NCBI GenBank assembly: GCA_963529665.1
Contig: CAUSAG010000023.1
Coordinates: 1-30,083 of the forward strand
Direction: 5' to 3'
DNA length: 30,083 nucleotides
Origin: Kingella_B sp963529665
Lineage (GTDB): Bacteria > Pseudomonadota > Gammaproteobacteria > Burkholderiales > Neisseriaceae
The position numbers were made by a program, and so were the translations under genes. Below the pieces are notes generated by a model. It did no database searches. It had not been told where the DNA came from and worked only from the letters and a program-made list of their open reading frames with translations. Position 1 is the stretch's first letter. Every line of letters starts with the position of its first letter. Below are positions 14,425 to 21,572 of this stretch, piece by piece.

Positions 14425-15942
14425 ATGCAAACGTTCACTCATTCACTCAAAGGCTATCAAGACCGCCGCGCCATTGCTTTACTGCTGCTCGGCTTTTCTG
14501 CGGGCATTCCCATTTTGCTGATTTTTTCTACGCTGTCGCTGTGGCTTTTGGAAGCGGGTGTTAAGCGCGAAACCGTTACCATGTTTAGCTGGGCGGCGCT
14601 GGGTTATTCGTTTAAGTTTGTTTGGTCGCCGCTGATTGATGCGCTGCCTGTGCCGCTCTTGTCGCGTCTGCTCGGCAAGCGGCGCGGTTGGTTGTTGCTG
14701 GCGCAGGGGCTGATTATTGTGGCGATTGTGTTGATGTCGTCCATCAATCCGCAGTTTTCAGGCAGCCTGAATGCGATGGCTTGGGGCGCGGTGCTGCTGG
14801 GGTTTGCTGCTGCCACGCAAGATGTGGTGATTGATGCGTATCGCATTGAAGCCGCGCCCGATGATAGTGCGATGCAATCGGTGATGTCGTCCACCTACAC
14901 GGCGGGCTATCGGCTGGGCATGATTGTGGCGGGCGCAGGTTCGCTGATGCTGGCGCAATGGCTGGGCTCAACCAAGGCGCATTATGTTTACAGCGCGTGG
15001 CAGCAGACCTATTGGGCGATGGCGGCAACCATGCTGGTGGGTGTGGCGGCGACGCTGTGGGTGCGCGAGCCTGTGGCGCAGCAGGCGCAAACGGCGGAAC
15101 AGAATGTGGGCGACAATGTGCGCTTGCTGGCGATGTTTGTGCTGGCGGTGTTGGCGTTTGTGTTCGCCTTTCGCCAAATCAACACGCTGCTGCCTGAAAA
15201 CGCGGCTTCGCCCGTGGCAGCGCTGTTTTGGGAAACGCTGCGGCTGGCAGGGTCGCTGTTGGCGGCGGTGGCGATGGGCTTTGCGGCGGTGCAAACCAAG
15301 CTGGTGTGCGCCGAAGTGGTGCGCCGCGTGTGGATTGCGCCGCTGGCAGATTTTTTCGCCCGCTATGGCAAGCGCGCGCTGCTGCTGCTGGCTTTGATTG
15401 GGCTGTATCGCATTTCGGATATTGTGTCGGGCGTGATTTCCAATGTGTTTTACGCCGACATGGGGTTTAGCAAGGTAGAGATTGCTGGCGCGGTGAAAAC
15501 CTTTGGCGTGGCGATGTCTATTTTGGGCGGCATCGCGGGCGGCGTGCTGGCGCAGCGGTTTCGCTTGATGAACATGATGATGCTGGGCGCGGTGGCGGCG
15601 GCGGCGACTAATTTGCTGTTTGTGTGGCTGGCGATGCGCGGGCATGATGTGCCGCTGATGTACACAGCGGTTGGGCTGGACAATTTTGCTGCGGGCTTGG
15701 CGGGCACAGTGTTTGTGGCGTTTTTATCCGCGCTCACCAATATCCGTTTTACGGCGGTGCAATACGCGCTGTTTTCATCGCTGATGACGCTGCTGCCCAA
15801 AACGCTGGGCGGCTATTCGGGGGCGATTGTGCAGCAGATTGATTACACGGGGTTTTTCTTGTTTACTGCTGCGCTGGGCGTGCCGATTTTGCTGTTGGTT
15901 TGGTGGGCGGATAGGGTGTTGTTTCGGGATGGGGCAGCCTGA
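14425..15942 (+). CDS. ampG: Muropeptide permease AmpG (MFS)
   Basis: AmpG imports GlcNAc-anhydroMurNAc peptides from the periplasm for peptidoglycan recycling. The 505-aa polytopic protein has about 12-14 hydrophobic segments and typical AmpG blocks: LLLGFSAGIPILLIFSTLSL (20-39), then GYSFKFVWSPLIDALPVPLL, RRGWLLLAQGLI, AATQDVVIDAYRIE, and YRISDIVSGVISNVFYADMG later. The stop codon is contributed by a DUS: the last codons are GGG GCA GCC TGA. An internal palindromic DUS at 14757-14771 encodes FSGSLNA. No Shine-Dalgarno is apparent before the ATG. Recycling by AmpG in Neisseriaceae limits release of cytotoxic peptidoglycan fragments (known for N. gonorrhoeae). Confidence 0.93.
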   Translation: MQTFTHSLKGYQDRRAIALLLLGFSAGIPILLIFSTLSLWLLEAGVKRETVTMFSWAALGYSFKFVWSPLIDALPVPLLSRLLGKRRGWLLLAQGLIIVAIVLMSSINPQFSGSLNAMAWGAVLLGFAAATQDVVIDAYRIEAAPDDSAMQSVMSSTYTAGYRLGMIVAGAGSLMLAQWLGSTKAHYVYSAWQQTYWAMAATMLVGVAATLWVREPVAQQAQTAEQNVGDNVRLLAMFVLAVLAFVFAFRQINTLLPENAASPVAALFWETLRLAGSLLAAVAMGFAAVQTKLVCAEVVRRVWIAPLADFFARYGKRALLLLALIGLYRISDIVSGVISNVFYADMGFSKVEIAGAVKTFGVAMSILGGIAGGVLAQRFRLMNMMMLGAVAAAATNLLFVWLAMRGHDVPLMYTAVGLDNFAAGLAGTVFVAFLSALTNIRFTAVQYALFSSLMTLLPKTLGGYSGAIVQQIDYTGFFLFTAALGVPILLLVWWADRVLFRDGAA

Positions 15943-16321
15943 AAACGGATGAATGGAGCGTCGGTGGTTTGCTGACATCTTTGTAATCAGCAAAGCCCCG
16001 TTGAACAGTATTTGGTGGCGAGCTGTCGCTGCTCTATTGAGGCAGCCTGAAACTTAATCACTCCACAACAAAAAACCGTTTGGCATCGCGCCAAGCGGTT
16101 TTGTGTTTTCAGGCTGCTTATTTGTTGCAAGCGTGGTGTTGTTTAAATGCGTGATTGGCGACAAGCCGCCGATGCTCCATTGAGGCAGCCTGAAATGAAG
16201 TGCGGCATCATAATTGAACGCGGGCGCAAACGTTGGGCAGCCTGAAACGCTTGCCCCGCGCCTCTTACGGCTTGCTGGCAAGCCGTGCGCTGGCAGGGTA
16301 ATCGCTTTAACGCGCGATGGA
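15943..16321. other. Non-coding gap with scattered DUS
   Basis: No supported gene. It holds four DUS or partial DUS, a terminator-like hairpin (16072-16102) and a short duplication: CTATTGAGGCAGCCTGAAA near 16034 and CCATTGAGGCAGCCTGAAA near 16176, each after a related G/C-rich stretch. A 93-codon reverse frame here consists of these repeats and was rejected. Confidence 0.6.
16072..16102. terminator. Bidirectional terminator-like hairpin after ampG
   Basis: A 13-bp stem, AAAACCGTTTGGC/GCCAAGCGGTTTT (one G-T pair), has a 5-nt loop, with A- and T-runs at its ends. Confidence 0.7.
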
Positions 16322-16427
16322 TATAGTCGTTCCAATTAAGTCTTATACAAGGCGGCGAGTCGCAGATAGTACAAGTAGTACAGCAAGACGAGCCAACGCT
16401 GTATAAGGCTTAATTGGAGCGACTATA
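16322..16427. mobile_element. Correia-like repeat enclosed element (CREE/NEMIS-type MITE)
   Basis: This 106-bp element begins TATAGTCG and ends CGACTATA. Its 28-bp terminal inverted repeats match at 26 positions (left end TATAGTCGTTCCAATTAAG). Its interior, ACAAGGCGGCGAGTCGCAGA then TAGTACAAGTAGTACAGCAA, closely follows the neisserial Correia element as I recall it (ACAAGGCGACGAAGCCGCAG, TAGTACAAATAGTACGGCAA). Size equals the short Correia form (about 104-108 bp), and the ends suggest TA target duplication. It encodes nothing and lies between ampG and the trmB terminator. Known neisserial copies can supply promoters and RNase III-cleavable hairpins. Confidence 0.88.
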
Positions 16428-16495
16428 TTTGCGCGGCGATCGGTTGCTGCGTTATTTGCTGCGGGGTAGGGCGCGGAATAGGGGTAATCTATACA

Positions 16496-16537
16496 AAGGC
16501 AGCCTGAAAAGGGAAAAATCCTTTTTCAGGCTGCCTT
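16496..16537 (-). terminator. DUS-pair hairpin after trmB
   Basis: A perfect 15-bp inverted repeat of AAGGCAGCCTGAAAA with a 12-nt loop lies 10 nt past the trmB stop. Confidence 0.75.
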
Positions 16538-16547
16538 GTTGTTTGCC

Positions 16548-17240
16548 TTATCGTTTGCGGAACACCAAATCCCACACGCCGTGTCCCAAGCGTTTGCCGC
16601 GCGCTTCAAATTTGGTTTCGGGGCGGTAATCGGGCGTGGGGGAGAAATCGGCGGCGGTGTTGGCAAGCTGCTCGGGGAAACTTTGCAGCACGGCGAGCAT
16701 TTGCTCGGCGTATTCTTCCCAATCGGTTGCCAGATGGATATAGCCGCCGCTTTTGAGCTTGGGCAGCAGCTTGGCAACGAACGGCGCTTGAATCAGGCGG
16801 CGTTTGTTGTGGCGTTTTTTGTGCCACGGGTCGGGGAAGAATATGTGGATGCCGTCCAAGCTGCCGTCCGACAACATGTTTTCCACCACTTCCACCGCAT
16901 CGTGGCGCATTACGCGGATGTTGGCGATGCCTTGCTCGGCGATGAGTTTGCACAAATTGCCGACGCCCGGCCCGTGCACATCAATGGCGAGAAAGTCGAT
17001 TTCAGGCAGCCTTTGGGCGATTTCGGCGGTGGCAACGCCCATGCCAAAGCCGATTTCTAGCACTTTGGGGTTGGCGCGCCCAAAGGCGGTGGTTAAATCC
17101 AGCGGGGCAGCCTGAAAATCTATGCCAAAGGTTGCCCAATTGTCGTCAATGGCTTTTTGTTGGGCGGCGGTCATGTGTCCTTGGCGTAGAACGTAGGATT
17201 TGATGCTGCGGTGGGGGGGATTGTGTGGAGTGTCGGTCAT
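16548..17240 (-). CDS. trmB: tRNA (guanine-N7-)-methyltransferase
   Basis: TrmB methylates G46 in the variable loop of tRNAs using S-adenosylmethionine. The 230-aa protein has the SAM-binding motif VLEIGFGMG (60-68), the acidic DVHGPGVGNL after strand two, and the family signature FFPDPWHKKRHNKRR (134-148). TDWEEYAEQML and the C-terminal TKFEARGKRLGHGVWDLVF also match. Two DUS are translated: FQAAPLD (42-48) and QRLPE (76-80). The ATG is preceded by AAGAG. It appears monocistronic, between the Correia-like element and rfbB's hairpin. Confidence 0.95.
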   Translation of the reverse strand: MTDTPHNPPHRSIKSYVLRQGHMTAAQQKAIDDNWATFGIDFQAAPLDLTTAFGRANPKVLEIGFGMGVATAEIAQRLPEIDFLAIDVHGPGVGNLCKLIAEQGIANIRVMRHDAVEVVENMLSDGSLDGIHIFFPDPWHKKRHNKRRLIQAPFVAKLLPKLKSGGYIHLATDWEEYAEQMLAVLQSFPEQLANTAADFSPTPDYRPETKFEARGKRLGHGVWDLVFRKR

Positions 17241-17323
17241 ATTGGGCTCTTGTGAAAATGGCGTTAAGGGGCGGCAAAACTGGTTTTCAGGCTGCCGCAG
17301 GGGGTGTTTATGGTGCGCTGCAC

Positions 17324-17369
17324 GTTTTCAGGCTGCCTATGGGTTCAACAGCATAGGCAGCCTGAAAAC
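17324..17369 (-). terminator. DUS-pair hairpin after rfbB
   Basis: A perfect 18-bp inverted repeat of GTTTTCAGGCTGCCTATG with a 10-nt loop; the longest DUS hairpin seen in the window. It ends 22 nt beyond the rfbB stop. Confidence 0.78.
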
Positions 17370-17391
17370 GGGTAAACAGCCGATAGCGGCG

Positions 17392-18456
17392 TTATTCGGC
17401 TTTACCAAGGCGTTCTAGCTTGTAGCTGCCATCTAGCACGCGTTGCCACCATGCTTGGTTGTCCAAATACCATTGCACGGTTTTGCGGATGCCGCTTTCA
17501 AAGGTTTCTTGCGGTGTCCAGCCTAGTTCGCGCTGGATTTTGCTGGCGTCGATGGCGTAGCGCACGTCGTGCCCTGCGCGGTCGGTAACGTGGGTGATGA
17601 GGTCGGCATAGTGGGCAACGCCTTGCGGTTTGTTGGGGGCGAGTTCTTCCAAGAGTGCGCAGATGGTACGGACAACTTGGATGTTTTGTTTTTCGTTGAA
17701 GCCGCCGATGTTGTAGGTTTCGCCGATTTTGCCTTGCGTTACCACTTGATACAGGGCGCGGGCGTGGTCTTCCACATACAGCCAGTCGCGGATTTGCTTG
17801 CCATCGCCATACACGGGCAGGGGTTTGCCGTCCAGCGCGTTGAGTATCATGTGGGGGATGAGTTTTTCGGGGAAGTGGTAGCAGCCGTAGTTGTTGGAGC
17901 AGTTGGTTACGATGGTGGGCAAGCCGTAGGTGCGACGCCATGCGCGCACAAGGTGATCGCTGCTGGCTTTGCTGGCGGAATAGGGGCTGGATGGGGCATA
18001 GGGCGTGGTTTCAGTGAACAAGTCGTCTGTGCCGTGCAAATCGCCATAGACTTCATCGGTGGAGATGTGGTGGAAGCGGAAGGCGGCGCGGCGGTTTTCA
18101 GGCAGCGTTTGGTAATAGGCGCGGGCGGCTTCTAGCAGGGTGAACGTGCCCACGATATTGGTTTGGATGAATTCGCCTGCGCTGTCTATGCTGCGGTCCA
18201 CATGGCTTTCGGCGGCAAGGTGCATGATGGCATCGGGCTGATGCTCGGTGAAGATTTTATCCAGCGCGGCGCGGTCGCAAATATCGGCTTGCACGAAGGC
18301 ATAGCGCTCGTTGTCGGCAACGCTGGCGATGCTGTCTAGATTGCCTGCGTAGGTGAGTTTGTCTAGGTTGATCACGCTGTCTTGGGTGTTGTTGATGATA
18401 TGGCGCACCACGGCTGAGCCGATAAAGCCTGCGCCGCCTGTTACGAGAATTTTCAT
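17392..18456 (-). CDS. rfbB: dTDP-glucose 4,6-dehydratase
   Basis: RfbB (RmlB) converts dTDP-glucose to dTDP-4-keto-6-deoxyglucose, the second step towards dTDP-rhamnose and related sugars. The 354-aa short-chain dehydrogenase-type protein has the NAD-binding GGAGFIG (7-13), the catalytic triad region STDEVYGD with Thr133, Asp134 and Glu135, and YSASK with Tyr159 and Lys163. HLAAESHVDRSID also fits the family. A partial DUS is read as TLPENRR (118-123). AAGGAG lies before the ATG. The gene follows parB after 28 nt and is probably co-transcribed with it. No other rml genes are in the window, so the pathway must be completed elsewhere. Confidence 0.95.
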   Translation of the reverse strand: MKILVTGGAGFIGSAVVRHIINNTQDSVINLDKLTYAGNLDSIASVADNERYAFVQADICDRAALDKIFTEHQPDAIMHLAAESHVDRSIDSAGEFIQTNIVGTFTLLEAARAYYQTLPENRRAAFRFHHISTDEVYGDLHGTDDLFTETTPYAPSSPYSASKASSDHLVRAWRRTYGLPTIVTNCSNNYGCYHFPEKLIPHMILNALDGKPLPVYGDGKQIRDWLYVEDHARALYQVVTQGKIGETYNIGGFNEKQNIQVVRTICALLEELAPNKPQGVAHYADLITHVTDRAGHDVRYAIDASKIQRELGWTPQETFESGIRKTVQWYLDNQAWWQRVLDGSYKLERLGKAE

Positions 18457-18484
18457 GTTTGCTCCTTAGGGTTAGATGAAGGGG

Positions 18485-19333
18485 TTATAGCTGTTCCAAG
18501 AGTTGTTCAAATTGCTCAGGGCTGTTGAATTTGAGGATGATTTGCCCTGATTTTTGATTGCGGGTTTTGATTTCTACCAGCACGCCGAGTTTTTCGGTGA
18601 GCTGCTCGGCGATGTGTTGGATGTCGGTGTGGGGCTGGGTGGGGGTGGGTTTGTCTTTCAGGATTTCTTGGCTGCGGCGTTCCATTTCGCGCACCGACCA
18701 TGCGTTTTTTACGGCTTTGTGCGCCAGTTCTAGCTGCTGTTGCACGGGCAGATTGATGATGGCGCGGGCGTGTCCCATTTCTAGGTGGTGTTGCGCCATC
18801 ATGTCTTGGATGGGCTCGGGCAGTTTGAGCAGGCGCAGGCTATTGGTGATGGTGCTGCGGCTGCGCCCGATGGCTTGGGCGATGGCTTCGTGGGTGAGTT
18901 CAAATTCGTCGATTAGGCGGCGCAAGCCTTGGGCTTCTTCTATGGGATTCAGGTTTTCGCGCTGGATATTTTCAATCAAGCCCATTGCCATGGCGGTTTT
19001 GTCGTTGATGTGTTTGATGACTACGGGCACTTCGGTTAAGCCTGCGAGCTGGGCGGCGCGTAGGCGGCGTTCGCCTGCGATGAGTTCGTAGTTGTCCAGC
19101 CCGTATTCGCGCACGGTGATGGGCTGGATGATGCCTTGGGCTTTGATGCTGTCGGCGAGTTCTTGCAAGCTGTCGTCGTCAAACTGGGTGCGGGCTTGGT
19201 AGCGGCTGGGGCGGATTTGGGCGATGGAGATATGGGTGAGCAGGTTGTTGTCTTGCTCGGCTTGGGGCAGGTTGTTGGATAGGGAGATGAGTGAGTCTAG
19301 GCCTCTGCCGAGACCGCTTTTGGGTTTGGACAT
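18485..19333 (-). CDS. parB: Chromosome partitioning protein ParB
   Basis: ParB is the CTP-dependent clamp that loads at parS sites and helps segregate the origin region. The 282-aa protein has the N-terminal ParA-interaction motif GLGRGLDSLI (7-16), ARTQFDDDSLQELADSIKAQ, the CTP-binding GERRLRA (87-93) and ENIQRENLNPIEEA (121-134). The helix-turn-helix AIAQAIGRSRSTITNSLRLL follows, and a C-terminal dimerisation domain ends the protein. AGGA lies 9 nt before the ATG. Unusually, no parA lies immediately upstream; there is a 574-nt repeat-rich gap instead. rfbB follows downstream. No perfect parS site was recognised by eye. Confidence 0.95.
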   Translation of the reverse strand: MSKPKSGLGRGLDSLISLSNNLPQAEQDNNLLTHISIAQIRPSRYQARTQFDDDSLQELADSIKAQGIIQPITVREYGLDNYELIAGERRLRAAQLAGLTEVPVVIKHINDKTAMAMGLIENIQRENLNPIEEAQGLRRLIDEFELTHEAIAQAIGRSRSTITNSLRLLKLPEPIQDMMAQHHLEMGHARAIINLPVQQQLELAHKAVKNAWSVREMERRSQEILKDKPTPTQPHTDIQHIAEQLTEKLGVLVEIKTRNQKSGQIILKFNSPEQFEQLLEQL

Positions 19334-19487
19334 GGGTGGGATTCCTAAGTGGGGGGTGTTGGGGGGATTTGTGATTGGGTTTCGCTACGCAGGCTGCATC
19401 AGGCGATTGTGGCAGCCTGAAAACGGGTTTGTGCTTTGTGGTAAGCATTTGTGTAGCTTTAACCATGCGCTTCATGCCAGTGGGGCA

Positions 19488-19521
19488 CTTACTTTTCTTT
19501 GCTTCGCCAAAGAAAAGTAAG
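19488..19521. repeat. Perfect 14-bp palindrome CTTACTTTTCTTTG
   Basis: CTTACTTTTCTTTG and CAAAGAAAAGTAAG flank a CTTCGC loop. Similar hairpins are common intergenic elements in several Proteobacteria; they resemble a mobile repeat rather than a plain terminator. Confidence 0.75.
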
Positions 19522-19576
19522 CAAAAGAAAGGCGATTGCGGTTGCAGGTTTGGCTGCGCCAAACTTCCCTCGTTCC

Positions 19577-19655
19577 ACACGATTTTTCGGGCGGACAAAA
19601 AACTCGCAGCTTCGCTGCTCAAACAGTTTTTTCCTTTTTCCCCGAAAAATCGTGT
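19577..19655. repeat. Nested hairpin with 15-bp outer arms
   Basis: Outer arms ACACGATTTTTCGGG and CCCGAAAAATCGTGT are perfect complements. Inside lie AAAAAACT/AGTTTTTT and GCAGC-ttc-GCTGC, so the element can fold as one long cruciform. CTGCTG-cgc-CAGCAG follows at 19662-19676. Confidence 0.8.
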
Positions 19656-19907
19656 TCCACTCTGCTGCGCCAGCAGGGAAGGTGCTTTGTGGTAGGCGTT
19701 TGTTAAAGACAGCCTGAAAGTAGCTTTGCGCTTTGTAGTAAACGTTGGTGGCGTTTTGCCATTTGGTTCAGGCTGCATCAGATGGTTGGGGCAGCCTGAA
19801 AACGCTGTTTGTGTATTGTGGCAAGCGGTGGTTAAAGGCAGCCTGAAAATAAGATTGGGCTTGGTGGCAAATCTTGCCAAAGGTTCGCAGTCTGGTTTTC
19901 AGGCTGC

Positions 19908-20747
19908 CTATTGCTGCTTCGCCGCTTCGCGGGCTTCTTGTTCCAATTTATATTGCCGCAGCCATTCAATCGCAATTTCTTTTTCTTTGGGCGTGCCGTA
20001 TTGGGCGTCGCGTTGGTAGCGGCGATAGGTGGCGCGTTGTTGCGCTTCGCGGATTTGGGTTTGGCGAAAATCGCTGTGGTTGCTGGGCACGATGCGTTCG
20101 CTGCTTTGGGTTTGGGCGCGTTGCATGGCTTGGGCGATTAGGTCGGCGGGGTTGAAGCTGGGGGCTTTTTCAGGCTGCGTTGGGTTGGAGGTGAGCTTGG
20201 CTTGGTAGGCGGCGGCTTTTTGTTTGCGCTCGGCTTCTATGCGTTGTTTGCGTGCGATTTGGTTTTCGTAGCGCGCTTGGGCGTGTTGGGCAGCCTGAAA
20301 ACGCTCGGCGGCTTGTGGCTCGCGGGTTAATACGCGCGCTTGCGGCAGATGTTGGGCGGAGGTGGGTTGCATATAGATGCAGTCCACGGGGCAGGGGGCA
20401 ACGCATAAGCCGCAGCCTGTGCATTCGTCTGCCAACACGGTGTGCATTTGCTTGGACGCGCCCATAATGGCATCAACAGGGCAGGCGCGGATGCAGGCGG
20501 TGCAGCCGATGCAGATGGCTTCGTCTATCCATGCCAGCGCGAGGGCTTGGGTTTTGGCGGGGGGGATTTCAGGCTGCCCTAGAAGCTCGGCAAGATCGTG
20601 GATAACGATGGCGCCGCCTGGGGCGCATAGGTTGATGGGGGCTTGGTTTTCGCTGATGGCTTGGGCGTAGGGCAGGCAGCCTGAAAAGCCGCATTCGCGG
20701 CATTGGGTTTGCGGGAGTAGGGCGTTGATTTGGGCGGCGGTGGGCAT
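19908..20747 (-). CDS. rnfB: RnfB-like ferredoxin protein, stand-alone
   Basis: The 279-aa protein has an N-terminal Fe-S domain (CRECGFSGCLPYAQAI, 16-31, with Cys41 beyond), then two [4Fe-4S] ferredoxin motifs: CIGCTACIRACPVDAI (79-94) and CTGCGLCVAPCPVDCI (109-124). A long basic coiled tail rich in Ala, Gln and Arg follows (about 150-279). It lacks the N-terminal membrane helix of true RnfB, and no rnfA, C, D, G or E lies nearby. It is therefore probably a soluble electron carrier of the RnfB-like type common in Betaproteobacteria. Four DUS are translated: FSGC in the first Fe-S motif, GQPEIPP, FQAA and TQPEKAP. No clear ribosome-binding site precedes the ATG. Confidence 0.85.
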   Translation of the reverse strand: MPTAAQINALLPQTQCRECGFSGCLPYAQAISENQAPINLCAPGGAIVIHDLAELLGQPEIPPAKTQALALAWIDEAICIGCTACIRACPVDAIMGASKQMHTVLADECTGCGLCVAPCPVDCIYMQPTSAQHLPQARVLTREPQAAERFQAAQHAQARYENQIARKQRIEAERKQKAAAYQAKLTSNPTQPEKAPSFNPADLIAQAMQRAQTQSSERIVPSNHSDFRQTQIREAQQRATYRRYQRDAQYGTPKEKEIAIEWLRQYKLEQEAREAAKQQ

Positions 20748-20791
20748 GGTGTTGTGGTGGAGTGTTTCGTGGTCAATGTGTGTTCGCTTTC

Positions 20792-20823
20792 AGGCTGCCT
20801 TTGTCGTAAACAAAAGCAGCCTG
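20792..20823 (-). terminator. Degenerate DUS hairpin after the exported protein gene
   Basis: AGGCTGCcTTTGT pairs with ACAAAaGCAGCCT around a short loop, 8 nt beyond the stop of the 20831 gene. Confidence 0.6.
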
Positions 20824-20830
20824 TGTGTTG

Positions 20831-21388
20831 TTATTTTTTGATGCGTTGGCATGCCATGCCCATTAGCGGGGGATTGGCGGCGTTGGTGAGCGTGAACAAA
20901 TCGGGGGTGAACGTGAGTATGCGATAGGATTCGCTGGTTCTGTTTTGCAAGATGCTAACGAGCTGTTTGTCCATCGCGGCTTCGGGCGAATCGGTTGCAC
21001 GAGGCACATCAGGCGTGGCAGCTGGGTGTTTGTGTAGCTTAGTGATTTTTTGGTCATGGAAAGTGAGAATATTGCCGCGCACGCTCCATTTGCCGTTTGC
21101 GGTTAGCTTGTATTGATAGTTGATTTTGTCGTTTTTGCTGGGTTGGGATGAGCCTTTTTCGCTGGGTGCATCTATGCGGAAAATAAGCGTTTCTTGGCTG
21201 GTGTAACGCGCGTTGGGTTTGAATTGTATGGTGCTGTCGTCTTGCACTTCATCGCCCATTTGGGCGTGGCATTGCCAGTTGCCGATAAAATCGCTGGCTT
21301 TGGGCATGGCGATTGATTTGCCTTTGGGCGCGGCAAAGCTGGCAATGGGCAGCGCGAGCAATAGAGCGGAGAGTAGGATTTTAGACAT
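20831..21388 (-). CDS. Exported protein of unknown function
   Basis: I do not recognise this 185-aa protein. It has a typical Sec signal peptide (MSKILLSALLLALPIASFA, cut before APKG). The mature part begins with DFIGNWQCHAQMGDEVQDDS, reads like a beta-rich, lipocalin-like domain (FKPNARYTSQETLIF, KLTANGKWSVRGNILTFHD), and ends TLTNAANPPLMGMACQRIKK. The only two cysteines of the mature protein lie near the two ends and may form a disulfide in the periplasm. It is preceded by its own intergenic region with DUS and probably forms a single transcript. Confidence 0.72.
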   Translation of the reverse strand: MSKILLSALLLALPIASFAAPKGKSIAMPKASDFIGNWQCHAQMGDEVQDDSTIQFKPNARYTSQETLIFRIDAPSEKGSSQPSKNDKINYQYKLTANGKWSVRGNILTFHDQKITKLHKHPAATPDVPRATDSPEAAMDKQLVSILQNRTSESYRILTFTPDLFTLTNAANPPLMGMACQRIKK

Positions 21389-21509
21389 GGCGTTTCCTTG
21401 TTGATTATAGATGATGGGGTGTTTTACTTTTGCGGAATAAGGCAGCCTGAAAACGGATAAAAGGCGTGTTGTGTTGGCGTTTGGGTTTTGCCAGAGCGCA
21501 TCAATCCAT

Positions 21510-21558
21510 TTTCAGGCTGCCTTTGCTGGATGGTTGTTATGCCAAAGGCAGCCTGAAA
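21510..21558 (-). terminator. DUS-pair hairpin after ftsK
   Basis: A perfect 16-bp inverted repeat of TTTCAGGCTGCCTTTG with a 17-nt loop, 14 nt past the ftsK stop. A further single DUS lies at about 21440. Confidence 0.72.
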
Positions 21559-21572
21559 GATTGTTTACCTGT

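Larger units (their letters stand above)
19334..19907. repeat. Repeat-rich gap: degenerate DUS-bearing direct repeats and nested palindromes
   Basis: This 574-nt stretch has no supported gene. Two related units of about 65 nt start at 19390 and 19770: each has CAGGCTGCATCAG, then GGCAGCCTGAAAACG, then a segment ending in TTGTGGTAAGC or TTGTGGCAAGC. Further related pieces lie at 19683-19755 and 19805-19880, all with CTTTGTGGTA-like runs next to a DUS. Between the units sits a palindromic core (19488-19679). parB's promoter must lie within or near it. Confidence 0.65.

Noticed and set aside
14968..15645. 225-codon frame antisense to ampG
   Set aside because: Gln/His/Arg-rich shadow of a GC-rich membrane gene.
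16054..16335. 93-codon reverse frame
   Set aside because: Built from DUS, the hairpin and the edge of the Correia-like element.
19179..19880. 233-codon reverse and shorter forward frames across the parB-rnfB gap
   Set aside because: Composed of repeats and palindromes; typical of spurious annotations over this element.
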